A stretch of DNA of 20,282 nucleotides from JANQKX01 sp039028695 (GTDB lineage Bacteria > Pseudomonadota > Alphaproteobacteria > Kiloniellales > Kiloniellaceae): the NCBI GenBank assembly GCA_039028695.1, contig JBCCHN010000090.1, positions 1 through 20,282 of the forward strand. Direction: 5' to 3'. Position numbers and translations under genes: made by a program. The notes under the pieces were generated by a model. That model saw only the letters and a program-made list of their open reading frames with translations. It made no database searches and was not told where the DNA came from. Positions 6,855-13,811 of this stretch are shown piece after piece; the first letter of the stretch is position 1, and each line of letters starts with the position of its first letter.

Positions 6855-8726
6855 CTAGGCCGCTAATGGTAGGATAAGGTGAAGAATGGTTCCGTCCTTT
6901 TCTTGGTCATTGTGGGCAAAGACCTTCCCATTTAGTTGATTAACGCAATTGGCACTCCAATGAAGGCTGCGCCGGTCCGGAGAGGACAGATTCTGCAAAT
7001 CGTCGGATTGAAAAAGATGGTCCGTCGCCTCATCGCTCAAAGGCTGCCCATTGTTGGAGATGGAAAGGTGCAGCATGGGGTGGCCTTCCACTTCCTCTTC
7101 ATGGGATCGCACGGCGATTTCCCCGTCGGAGCGCCCCGAACGAACAATGGATTCCTCGGCATTTGCCAAGAGGCTGGTGAGTACTGCCACCAAATCGATT
7201 TTCGGCGCCGCGACCGGTCTGGCCGTTTCCAGGCTCTGGTCAAGGGTGATGGAGGCTTTGCCTTTTCGATCGGCGGGCAAGGCGTTCAGCGCTTCATCCA
7301 AAGCATCAGCCAGGACCACCTTGTCTGATCTTTTAGGAGAGCGAGAGATGGCATCCTGGGAACCCAGGATCTCCTCAATCCGGTTCAGGCCATTGGCGAC
7401 GAATTCCAGGTCCGTGAGCGCTGCGGATATTTCGCCCCGGCTTTCCTCAGTCCGAAGGGTCAGGTACCGGGTCAATTTCTCGTGGCGCTCGCCGTCAATC
7501 CCCGGTTTGGAGAGCTGTTGAACAGCAATTGCCAGGTTGGGGTCGTCTTGATCTTTCAAGGTCTCGGTCACCCGATCGGTTCGCAAAATAATGGGCACCA
7601 GAGCGTTTCGAATGTCATGTGTGACCGTTGCCGCCACGTCGGCCATGCCCGAGCGGTAGGAAACCTTTTCTGATTGGCCTCTGGCCTCGGAAAGCTTCTT
7701 GAGCATGCCGTCAAACTCGGCGCCCAAAATCCCGATTTCGTCCCTTCTTTTGTGGGTGTTGCGAGGCGTTAAATCGCCGGTCCGAGCCACCTCGAGGACC
7801 TGTTTGGTTAGCCGGGAAATGGGCCGCAAGATCGAGAACTGCAACATCAGCCAGGCGGCGATCAGGACCAAAACACCGCCGGCGAATAAAGAGAGCAGGA
7901 GGGAATAGGAGGCATCGCGGCCGGTCATGGTGATGCGCCGGTCCATCCGGGCGGTAATCAATAGTGTCGGTTGGCCATCAAGGCCGTCGAGAAGGGCATG
8001 GCCTTCCAGTAGGTTGTTATCCAAGGCTTCCAACACGGGTTGGCCGCGGGAGAGGTTTGGTAAAACCTCTTTTTCATGAGCGGGCAAATCCGGATCATCC
8101 AATTGCCACGCCCTCACATGGGCATGAACCTGCTTTGCAATACCCTCGACAACCTCATCGGTTAGAATTTTACCCATGACAAGCGTGCCGTACACTGGGC
8201 CATTTCCAGCGCTATCAACGATCGGGCGGGCAGCCACGAAAAGCGGCCCGACCGAACTCGACAAGAGGCCCGAACGCGAGGCCTTTGCTGATGGCATTTC
8301 AATGAAATTGTTGACCAGGGGAGGGCCATCGATTGGGAATTCAGCGATCATGATCCCTTCTTTATTGGCCAGATCAAAGGCCTTTCCCCAAACCAGATCG
8401 CCATCCACATCGTAGAAGTGGATCAAATTGAGACCGTTTTCTTCAAAGGTCTCGTAGATCAGATTTGACTCCACATAGTCTTCGCTGCGCGTGACGATGA
8501 AATCGACGCTGTCGTCCCAGGCGGCCCAGTCCCTGACGAAGCGGCTTAGGTGATTAATTTCGTTTTGAATCGCATCTTCGACGCGCGCCAAATCTTCTTC
8601 CGCTTCCGCCCGTTCCAGCCGTTCAAAATCGGCCAAGACCCAGTACTGAACGATGAAAAAATTCACCGCGACGGAAAGCAAAATCGTTGCGCCCAAAACC
8701 AGCATCGTTTTTTGATAAAGTTTCAT
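6855..8726 (-). CDS. Membrane histidine kinase with CHASE4 and HAMP domains, degenerate ATPase domain
   Basis: The 623-residue protein has an N-terminal membrane helix (about 7-30). A periplasmic CHASE4 domain (about 50-200) carries the hallmark DWAAWDDSVDFI and YVESNL. A second helix (about 273-298) leads to HAMP (299-350, RPISRLTKQV...DEIGILGAEFDGM). The phospho-acceptor region reads ATVTHDIRNALVPI, with H370 kept. About 130 mostly helical residues separate it from the ATPase-like domain. There the N-box ANAEES (521-526) is recognisable. The G1 box is ISNNGQPL, lacking the usual DxGxG, and the G2 box is replaced by RRSLHWSANCVNQLNG, without GxG. ATP binding is therefore doubtful. CHASE4 is an extracellular ligand-sensing domain of unknown ligand. 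First gene of a two-kinase operon; no strong Shine-Dalgarno precedes its ATG. Confidence 0.9.
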   Translation of the reverse strand: MKLYQKTMLVLGATILLSVAVNFFIVQYWVLADFERLERAEAEEDLARVEDAIQNEINHLSRFVRDWAAWDDSVDFIVTRSEDYVESNLIYETFEENGLNLIHFYDVDGDLVWGKAFDLANKEGIMIAEFPIDGPPLVNNFIEMPSAKASRSGLLSSSVGPLFVAARPIVDSAGNGPVYGTLVMGKILTDEVVEGIAKQVHAHVRAWQLDDPDLPAHEKEVLPNLSRGQPVLEALDNNLLEGHALLDGLDGQPTLLITARMDRRITMTGRDASYSLLLSLFAGGVLVLIAAWLMLQFSILRPISRLTKQVLEVARTGDLTPRNTHKRRDEIGILGAEFDGMLKKLSEARGQSEKVSYRSGMADVAATVTHDIRNALVPIILRTDRVTETLKDQDDPNLAIAVQQLSKPGIDGERHEKLTRYLTLRTEESRGEISAALTDLEFVANGLNRIEEILGSQDAISRSPKRSDKVVLADALDEALNALPADRKGKASITLDQSLETARPVAAPKIDLVAVLTSLLANAEESIVRSGRSDGEIAVRSHEEEVEGHPMLHLSISNNGQPLSDEATDHLFQSDDLQNLSSPDRRSLHWSANCVNQLNGKVFAHNDQEKDGTILHLILPLAA

Positions 8727-8839
8727 TTTTTTCGCAATTCCGATTTTTTTCGCTGCTGTGCGCCGGTGTTTAGGTAAAGCTATGAAATTCCATAAAAATG
8801 TTTGATCGAATGAAGGAAGAAACTCGAATTAGCAGATTT

Positions 8840-8861
8840 TAATTCAGCAACTACTGAATTA
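8840..8861. promoter_or_regulatory. Inverted repeat, candidate operator
   Basis: TAATTCAG (8840-8847) and CTGAATTA (8854-8861) form perfect 8-bp arms around a 6-base spacer. The AT-rich dyad, 114 bp upstream of the CHASE4 kinase start, resembles an operator more than a terminator, since no gene ends nearby and no T-run follows. Confidence 0.4.
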
Positions 8862-8896
8862 TTCCCAAGGTCTGTTAAAATCAGTTAAATTTCTCC

Positions 8897-8935
8897 TTGG
8901 CTTTGAGCCAATTGCAAAGGGGCTTTGAGCCAATT
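8897..8935. repeat. Two 15-bp direct repeats with internal dyad, 22 bp apart
   Basis: GGCTTTGAGCCAATT occurs at 8899-8913 and again at 8921-8935, a start-to-start distance of 22 bp or about two helical turns. The first copy lies in a perfect dyad, TTGGCT-TTG-AGCCAA (8897-8911); the second keeps only the GGCT/AGCC arms. Spacing, dyad and location in a divergent promoter region suggest a binding site for a dimeric regulator. Confidence 0.5.
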
Positions 8936-9046
8936 TGGATGCGTTATCCGGGTAATCGGGGCCCGAGCGACCGGGGGTCTGGACGCTCGGCGGGTAAGGT
9001 GCAATAGTCGCTCCCGTAGCGTCTTGAGCAAAGGGATCGTCCATCC

Positions 9047-9424
9047 ATGGGCATAACCATCGGAACGCGTATTTTTTCCTGGTTGAAGGGCCAGTACGTG
9101 GGAACGGATCAGTTCGGCAATCGATATTATCGGGCACGCAGCAAAAAGCATGTGCATCCGGATTCCCTGCGGCACGAGCGGCGGTGGGTGCTCTATAAGG
9201 GCGAGGTAGAGGCCAGCAAGGTTCCGGCCGACTGGCATGCTTGGCTTCATCATACCAGCGACGAGGTTCCGCCTGAGGGGGGCCGGGCCAAGCAGCCTTG
9301 GCAAAAAGAGCATCTGCCCAATCAAACTGGCACGGATCAAGCCTATCGCCCACCTGGCCACACCCTGCATGGGGGGCGCCGCGATAAAGCCACGGGCGAT
9401 TATCAAGCCTGGAAGCCTGAGTAG
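9047..9424 (+). CDS. NADH:ubiquinone oxidoreductase subunit NDUFA12 family protein
   Basis: The 125-residue protein opens with a short GTRIFSWLKGQYVGTDQFGN stretch followed by RYYRARS, the hallmark of the NDUFA12/B17.2 family. It continues with RRWVLYKGEVEASKVPADWHAWLHHTSDEVPP, which is nearly diagnostic. In mitochondria and alphaproteobacteria this supernumerary subunit sits on the peripheral arm of respiratory complex I and helps its assembly or stability. It has no catalytic residues, no signal peptide and no membrane segment. The proline-, glycine- and histidine-rich C-terminal half (residues about 75-125) fits an extended peptide lying on the complex surface. AAAGGGA lies upstream of the ATG. 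The core nuo genes are not in this window, which is usual, since this gene often travels with mlaD in alphaproteobacteria. Confidence 0.95.
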   Translation: MGITIGTRIFSWLKGQYVGTDQFGNRYYRARSKKHVHPDSLRHERRWVLYKGEVEASKVPADWHAWLHHTSDEVPPEGGRAKQPWQKEHLPNQTGTDQAYRPPGHTLHGGRRDKATGDYQAWKPE

Positions 9425-9448
9425 GCCCGCTTCCTTGTGATGCGGGTC
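9424..9448 (+). terminator. Weak hairpin after the NDUFA12 gene
   Basis: GGCCCGC (9424-9430, overlapping the last base of the stop codon) pairs with GCGGGTC (9442-9448) with one G-U pair and an 11-base loop. No T-run follows directly, so it may only attenuate read-through into mlaD, which starts 181 bp past the NDUFA12 stop. Confidence 0.3.
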
Positions 9449-9605
9449 CATCCGGTCATTTTGGGCGGATCTTCAGCTTGTCAGGACGTTAATGGCACTG
9501 GCCAAGACTCCGTTACATCTGATAGGTCCCAATTTGCTTTAGCGTAGAGGATTTTGGCCCGTCTAGGTCGCAAGGTGCCAGATTGGCTCATGAGGGATAA
9601 AACGG

Positions 9606-10100
9606 ATGCGCAGAAATATCATTGAAACGGTCATGGGCGCGGTGGTTTTGATCGTGGCGGCCGGTTTTATGGTTCTAGCCTTTAAGGGGACCGACGCTGG
9701 CAAGATATCCGGCTATCAAATCTCCGTCGAATTTGATGATGCCTCGGGTTTGAGTCCGGGAACGGATGTGCGCATGGCCGGTGTGAAGATTGGCACGGTC
9801 GATAGCCAGGCCTTGGACCCTAAGACCTATTTCGCCGAGGTCGTGTTAAACATAGACGACAAAATTGAATTGCCCGAGGATACCTCGGCTCGGATTATTC
9901 CCGAAGGCCTGCTCGGCGGTAATTTTGTAGCCCTTGAGCCCGGTGGGTCGGAGCAAATGCTCAAGAACGGTGACAGCATTCAATTCGCCCAAGGGGCCAT
10001 CAATGTGGTGGATCTATTAGGACGCTTTATTTTCAGCGCGGCGGACTCGGCCGGCGGCAGCGGGGACAAAAGCTCCACGGACGGCGCCAGTTTCCAATAA
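9606..10100 (+). CDS. mlaD: MlaD, MCE-domain protein of outer-membrane lipid asymmetry transport
   Basis: The 164-residue protein has one N-terminal membrane helix (about 8-26, ETVMGAVVLIVAAGFMVLAF). One MCE domain (about 38-117) follows, with YQISVEFDDASGLSPGTDVRMAGVKIG and IIPEGLLGGNFVALEPGG, both family signatures. MlaD hexamerises on the periplasmic face of the inner membrane, binds phospholipid, and forms a complex with the MlaFEB ABC transporter to move phospholipid between the two membranes. The tail (about 118-164) contains the hydrophobic VVDLLGRFIF segment that lines the MlaD pore, then a Gly/Ser-rich end. No mlaE, mlaF, mlaB or mlaC is present; a detached mlaD is normal in alphaproteobacteria. 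Ribosome-binding site GAGGG is 9 bases before the ATG. Confidence 0.95.
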   Translation: MRRNIIETVMGAVVLIVAAGFMVLAFKGTDAGKISGYQISVEFDDASGLSPGTDVRMAGVKIGTVDSQALDPKTYFAEVVLNIDDKIELPEDTSARIIPEGLLGGNFVALEPGGSEQMLKNGDSIQFAQGAINVVDLLGRFIFSAADSAGGSGDKSSTDGASFQ

Positions 10101-10282
10101 GCTGTCAGATCAATTGCCTGCGCTCGTTTCATTAAGTCTAACTCTTGACGAAAGCTTAAGGGGTCCGGGTGCTATTTTGTACTCGTGTAAAACTTTGTCC
10201 CCATCTTGAGGGCTTGCGGCCGTTGCCTATCGTCCCTAATACCTAGTTCAGGAATTTTCCAAGAAAAAAGCGGAGTGTCCGG

Positions 10283-10528
10283 GTGTCGGATAAGCCCGAG
10301 TTCAAAATCCCAACGTGGCGAAAACCGGACGGTAAGGCGGTTTCCTGCCGGGAAAAGATCAAGGTATTGAACGAAAATCTCGAAGAAATTCGGGAAATGG
10401 CCCAGGACGCTTTAGAGGACGGCATCTTGATGGGATGCGATGAGGGTCAGATTCGTTCGGTGTTTCTCGATCTGATGCAGAGTCTGCACAATCCTTACGG
10501 CAAGCGGCAAAAGACGGGCGAAGATTGA
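10283..10528 (+). CDS. Conserved small hypothetical protein, 81 residues, GTG start
   Basis: I recognise this only as a conserved small protein of Rhodospirillales-type bacteria; no function is known to me. It starts with MSDKPEFKIPTWRKPDGKAV, followed by a single continuous helical region (about 21-70). That region contains SCREKIKVLNENLEEIRE, AQDALEDGILMGCDE and IRSVFLDLMQSL. Two cysteines (about 22 and 52) are present. There is no signal peptide or membrane segment. The start is GTG (10283-10285) with GGAG seven bases upstream. Its TGA overlaps the ATG of the DUF2155 gene (TGATG), so the two are probably translationally coupled. A 182-bp gap to mlaD contains TTGACG (10145-10150), a good -35 box, but no matching -10 at the right distance. 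Confidence 0.75.
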   Translation: MSDKPEFKIPTWRKPDGKAVSCREKIKVLNENLEEIREMAQDALEDGILMGCDEGQIRSVFLDLMQSLHNPYGKRQKTGED

Positions 10529-11016
10529 TGATTACCATCTATAGGGCTTGCGTTCGCGGATTCGCTGGACTGGCCGGATTTGCCGCTGCTTGGGCGGCAA
10601 GCAGTCCCTTGTTGGCCGATCAGGCAGTTTTGCAGGGTTTGGATAAGATTACGGCGCGGATTTCCACCTTTGAAGCGCCCCTAAATGAGGCGGTGCAATT
10701 CGGGTCTTTGGAGATCATCGCGCGGAATTGCTATAAAACCCCCCCGGAGGAGCCACCTGAGGCTGCCGCCTTTTTAGAGGTTGTGGACGTGCGTCCCGAT
10801 TCGGATGCGGTCCGGCTTTTCACCGGTTGGATGTTTGCGTCTTCGCCGGCTGTGTCCGCCTTGGAACATGCCGTTTACGATGTTTGGGTTTTGGATTGTC
10901 AAGTCAGCGAAGCCGGCGCTGCTGAGGAAGGGCAAGGTGACGCTCCCGAAGCCGAAGGCGATCAGCCCAGTTCGACCACCACAGGGGATATAACAATTCA
11001 GGAACTTTCTGACTGA
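10528..11016 (+). CDS. DUF2155 domain-containing exported protein
   Basis: A signal peptide (residues 1 to about 30, ending SSPLLA) precedes a DUF2155 domain with QGLDKITARISTFEAPLNEAV, FGSLEIIARNCYKTPPEEPPE, and AVRLFTGWMFASSPAVSALEH followed by YDVWVLDC. The family is confined largely to alphaproteobacteria and its function is unknown. The two cysteines of the mature domain (ARNC and VLDC) could form a periplasmic disulphide. After DC comes a low-complexity acidic tail of about 40 residues. I use the ATG at 10528 rather than the TTG just before it, because the TGATG overlap with the upstream gene suits coupling. The location beside aat and accC is the usual one for this family. It may relate to envelope biology, given mlaD and the protease nearby, but that is inference. 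Confidence 0.92.
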   Translation: MITIYRACVRGFAGLAGFAAAWAASSPLLADQAVLQGLDKITARISTFEAPLNEAVQFGSLEIIARNCYKTPPEEPPEAAAFLEVVDVRPDSDAVRLFTGWMFASSPAVSALEHAVYDVWVLDCQVSEAGAAEEGQGDAPEAEGDQPSSTTTGDITIQELSD

Positions 11017-11030
11017 AAAATCAGATAGTT
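11003..11030. terminator. Shared hairpin between convergent DUF2155 and aat genes
   Basis: AACT-T-TCTGA (11003-11012) pairs with TCAGA-T-AGTT (11021-11030), giving nine pairs with one T-T mismatch and an 8-base loop. It spans both stop codons, which lie only 12 bp apart. The sequence on the + side is AT-rich (ATAAAATATTATTT). It is a candidate bidirectional terminator. Confidence 0.45.
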
Positions 11031-11670
11031 ATAAAATATTATTTAGATAATCATCGAGCTCTTTGGGAGAGATCTCTTCGCGCCTGAATTCAGCGGGTAT
11101 ATTGATCGCATCGCTGAGTTTCTTGCGATAGTCCTCGCGGCTGATCTCGATGACGCCGAATTGGCTCAAATGGGGGGTATTAAACTGTGTATCCAGCAGA
11201 ACGAATCCGCCTTTACGCAAGCGAAGAACCAGATGCACCAAGGCCACCTTGCTGGCATCTTTTTCACGGCTAAACATGGATTCGCCGAAAAAACAGCCAC
11301 CGAGGGAGACACCATAAAGGCCGCCCACCAGGAGCCCGTCGCGCCAACATTCGACCGAATGGGCAAAACCCATTTCGAATAGTTCATTCACCAATTGCTC
11401 AATGACCGGATTGATCCAGGTATCGGGCCGCGCCTCGGTCGGGGCGGCACAGGCCATCAACACTTCTTTAAAGGCATGGTCGCACCGTACTTCGAAATCC
11501 CCGCGTCGCAGGCGCTTTTTGAGGCGGCGTGGAATGTGAAGGTTATCCAGCGGCAAAACGCCTCTTAATTCGGGGTCGATCCAATGAAGATCCGGATCGC
11601 CGCGGCTTTCTGCCATGGGAAAAATCCCAATGGAGTAAGCTTTCAGCAGAAGATCCGGCGTCAATTGCAT
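11029..11670 (-). CDS. aat: Leucyl/phenylalanyl-tRNA--protein transferase
   Basis: Aat attaches Leu or Phe from aminoacyl-tRNA to proteins with N-terminal Arg or Lys, marking them for ClpS/ClpAP degradation (the bacterial N-end rule). The 213-residue protein shows the full family pattern: LLLKAYSIGIFPMAE at the start, LHWIDPELRGVLPLD, and DTWINPVIEQLVNELFEMGFAHSVECW in the middle. These are followed by LVGGLYGVSLGGCFFGESMFS and LLDTQFNTPHLSQFG. Length matches the family. It is the last gene of the minus-strand cluster, 82 bp after accC, and converges with the DUF2155 gene. Cytoplasmic. Confidence 0.97.
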   Translation of the reverse strand: MQLTPDLLLKAYSIGIFPMAESRGDPDLHWIDPELRGVLPLDNLHIPRRLKKRLRRGDFEVRCDHAFKEVLMACAAPTEARPDTWINPVIEQLVNELFEMGFAHSVECWRDGLLVGGLYGVSLGGCFFGESMFSREKDASKVALVHLVLRLRKGGFVLLDTQFNTPHLSQFGVIEISREDYRKKLSDAINIPAEFRREEISPKELDDYLNNIL

Positions 11671-11752
11671 GGCGGCGATATGGCGATGTCCATTCCTTGG
11701 ACCCCGTCAAAATGGACGGCTCAGCTATTCTGGCAGGATCGTACCAAGGACC

Positions 11753-13096
11753 TCAAGTCTTCAGGCCCATAAATCGTTCCAGCCAATGAATATCGTAATC
11801 GCCGTCGATAAAGTCATTCTCGGCAATTAGGCGCTGGTGCAGGGGGATCGAGGTGTCCACACCTTCCAACACAAACTCTTCAAGGGCCCGTCGTAAGCGC
11901 ATCAGACACTCGTTGCGCGTTTGCCCATGCACGATAAGTTTGGCAATCAAACTGTCATAATGGGGCGGAATCTTATAGCCGGAATAAAGGCCCGAATCGA
12001 TTCGAACACCCAAGCCGCCAGGCGCGTGATACTCCGTCACCGTGCCCGGCGAAGGCACGAAGGTTTCAGGGTTCTCGGCGTTAATTCGACACTCGATCGC
12101 GTGACCCGCAAAACTCACGGAGTCTTGGGTGATGGTCATGGGGACACCCGCGGCGATCCTTATCTGCTCGCGCACGATATCGATACCGGTGATCGCCTCG
12201 GAGATGGGATGCTCTACTTGGATTCGGGTGTTCATCTCGATAAAGAAAAACTCCCCATTCTCATAGAGAAACTCTATGGTGCCGGCGCTTGCGTAGCCGA
12301 GCTTTTTCATGGCGTCGGTGACGGTTTTGCCGATGGTATCCCGTTCGGCCGAATTCAGCGCTGGTGACGGGGCTTCTTCCAAGAGTTTTTGATGTCGGCG
12401 CTGTAAGGAGCAATCCCGCTCGCCCAGATGGATCACATTGCCTCGACCGTCGGCCAGAAGCTGGATCTCTATATGGCGGGGCCGGCCCAGATAGCGTTCC
12501 ATGTAGACTTCATCATTGCCGAAGGCCGCCTTGGCCTCTGAGCGGGCCAGGCGATAAGCGTCCGCTAACTCACTGGAGTCATGGGCGATCTTCATGCCCC
12601 GCCCGCCGCCACCGGCGCTGGCCTTGATTAGCAGGGGATAGCCCACGTCCTCGGCAATTCGCTCGGCGTCCTGCGTGGATTCGACAGCGCCCGGGGATCC
12701 CGGAACGACGGGAATATTTAGGTCGCGGGCGGCCTGTTTGGCGGCCACCTTGTCACCCATGAGGCTGATGTGTTCCGGGCGAGGCCCGATGAAGACCAAA
12801 CCGTGCTCCTCGACCATGGTGGCGAAATTGGCGTTTTCGGATAAAAAGCCCACACCAGGGTGGATCGCGTCGGCGCCGGTAATGGTGGCTGCTGTCAAAA
12901 TGGCGGGCACATTAAGGTAGCTGTCCCGGCTAGGCGGTGGGCCGATACAGACCGCCTCGTCAGCTAAGCGCACATGCATGGCATCGGAATCGGCCGTCGA
13001 ATGGACGGCCACGGTTTTGATGCCCATCTCGCGGCAGGCCCGGTGAATGCGTAAGGCAATTTCACCCCGATTGGCGATGAGTATTTTTTCAAACAT
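11753..13096 (-). CDS. accC: Acetyl-CoA carboxylase, biotin carboxylase subunit
   Basis: AccC carboxylates the biotin on AccB using ATP and bicarbonate, the first half of malonyl-CoA formation for fatty acid synthesis. The protein starts MFEKILIANRGEIALRI and is 447 residues, the usual length. It has the ATP-grasp glycine loop AGGGGRGMK (about 161-169), the SLQRRHQKLLEEAPSP segment, the metal-binding EFFFIEMNTRIQVEHP, and the substrate-binding ECRINAEN. The frame stays open upstream to an ATG at 13150, but the extra 18 residues are not family-like and overlap accB, so I take 13096. Only 7 bp separate it from the accB stop, so the two are one transcription unit, as is usual. Confidence 0.97.
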   Translation of the reverse strand: MFEKILIANRGEIALRIHRACREMGIKTVAVHSTADSDAMHVRLADEAVCIGPPPSRDSYLNVPAILTAATITGADAIHPGVGFLSENANFATMVEEHGLVFIGPRPEHISLMGDKVAAKQAARDLNIPVVPGSPGAVESTQDAERIAEDVGYPLLIKASAGGGGRGMKIAHDSSELADAYRLARSEAKAAFGNDEVYMERYLGRPRHIEIQLLADGRGNVIHLGERDCSLQRRHQKLLEEAPSPALNSAERDTIGKTVTDAMKKLGYASAGTIEFLYENGEFFFIEMNTRIQVEHPISEAITGIDIVREQIRIAAGVPMTITQDSVSFAGHAIECRINAENPETFVPSPGTVTEYHAPGGLGVRIDSGLYSGYKIPPHYDSLIAKLIVHGQTRNECLMRLRRALEEFVLEGVDTSIPLHQRLIAENDFIDGDYDIHWLERFMGLKT

Positions 13097-13103
13097 CTCG
13101 CGG

Positions 13104-13547
13104 CTATTCGACAACCAACAGGGGCTGGCCGAACTCCACCGGCTCACCATCGTTGACTAGGACTTGGGTCACTTTGCCACTGCGTGGGCTGGCCAGGGGG
13201 TTCATGACCTTCATGGCCTCGATGATCATCAGGGTTTGACCTTCGCGAACCGTGTCGCCCACCTTTACAAAGGGCGGGGCGCTCGGCTCGCTGGCCAAGT
13301 AGACAGTTCCAACCATGGGGGAGGGGACGGCACCCGCTGGCGGCACATCGGCTGAGACGGCCGAGGCCGCGTCGGCAGCGACGGGATTGGCAACCGGCGC
13401 CGGGGCGACGGCGCTCGTCGCGATGGTTCCTTTCGATACGCGAATGCGCCGATCATCCGCCTCGAATTCAATTTCCGTCAGCCCGGTCTCATTTAAGAGG
13501 TCCGCCAGCTTGCGCACCAGATCGTCGTCTACTTCAAATTTACCCAT
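13104..13547 (-). CDS. accB: Acetyl-CoA carboxylase, biotin carboxyl carrier protein
   Basis: AccB carries the biotin that AccC carboxylates. The protein begins MGKFEVDDDLVRKLADLLNE, followed by an Ala/Pro/Val-rich linker (about 41-75) and the biotinyl domain. Its motif EAMKVMN (110-116) contains the biotinylated lysine K113, and PSPMVGTVY begins the domain, as expected. I choose the ATG at 13547 (147 residues) over the one at 13571. GTAAGGGG lies just upstream of it, and homologues begin at this point. The 264 bp upstream, to the DsbA-like gene, contains no aroQ, which precedes accB in many alphaproteobacteria. It holds a weak hairpin near the dsbA end and possibly a 39-codon leader ORF. Confidence 0.96.
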   Translation of the reverse strand: MGKFEVDDDLVRKLADLLNETGLTEIEFEADDRRIRVSKGTIATSAVAPAPVANPVAADAASAVSADVPPAGAVPSPMVGTVYLASEPSAPPFVKVGDTVREGQTLMIIEAMKVMNPLASPRSGKVTQVLVNDGEPVEFGQPLLVVE

Positions 13548-13780
13548 AACGCCCCTTACCTGGTTAGGCACCCAACAGTGGCCAAAGGACTTCAGGCTGG
13601 CAGACTTTAATATCGGCCTAAAGGTGCCAAAGACCCCAAGCTCACAAGATTTTTTGGTGCGAGCATCACCAGGACCCCCGACGAGCCTGCTCTCACCTGT
13701 TCATTATCAAGCGATAGCATAGGCATACGCTCCGGCGCAATGCGGCAGAGACGCCGGGATGCCGATCAAATTCAAGGGTT

Positions 13781-13798
13781 TTGGGCCATTTAGGCCAA
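13781..13798 (-). terminator. Small hairpin after the DsbA-like gene
   Basis: On the minus strand TTGGCC and GGCCCAA flank a TAAAT loop, pairing six bases with one bulged G. It begins 13 bases past the stop of the DsbA-like gene and is followed by AACCCTTG, with no T-run. At best a weak terminator or attenuator before accB. Confidence 0.25.
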
Positions 13799-13811
13799 CA
13801 GTATTATCGGG

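Larger units (their letters stand above)
8727..9046. promoter_or_regulatory. Divergent control region between the kinase operon and NDUFA12 gene
   Basis: This 320-bp gap separates two divergent genes, so it must hold both promoters. It is AT-rich near the kinase side. I see no credible ORF; minus-strand frames that reach into it are antisense to the NDUFA12 gene. It contains an AATTCAG palindrome and a pair of 15-bp repeats, listed separately. I cannot name clean -35/-10 boxes for either direction. Confidence 0.5.

Noticed and set aside
8859..9451. Minus-strand open frames opposite the NDUFA12 gene
   Set aside because: They are antisense to a highly characteristic NDUFA12 protein and have no recognisable domain.
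10525..10527. TTG start for the DUF2155 gene
   Set aside because: The adjacent ATG at 10528 gives a TGATG overlap and is a stronger start codon.
13097..13150. Upstream ATG for accC adding 18 residues
   Set aside because: The extension overlaps the accB coding end and is not biotin carboxylase-like; MFEKILIANRGEIA is the standard N-terminus.
13548..13571. Upstream ATG for accB adding 8 residues
   Set aside because: MGKFEVDDD with an AAGGGG ribosome-binding site just upstream is the better start.
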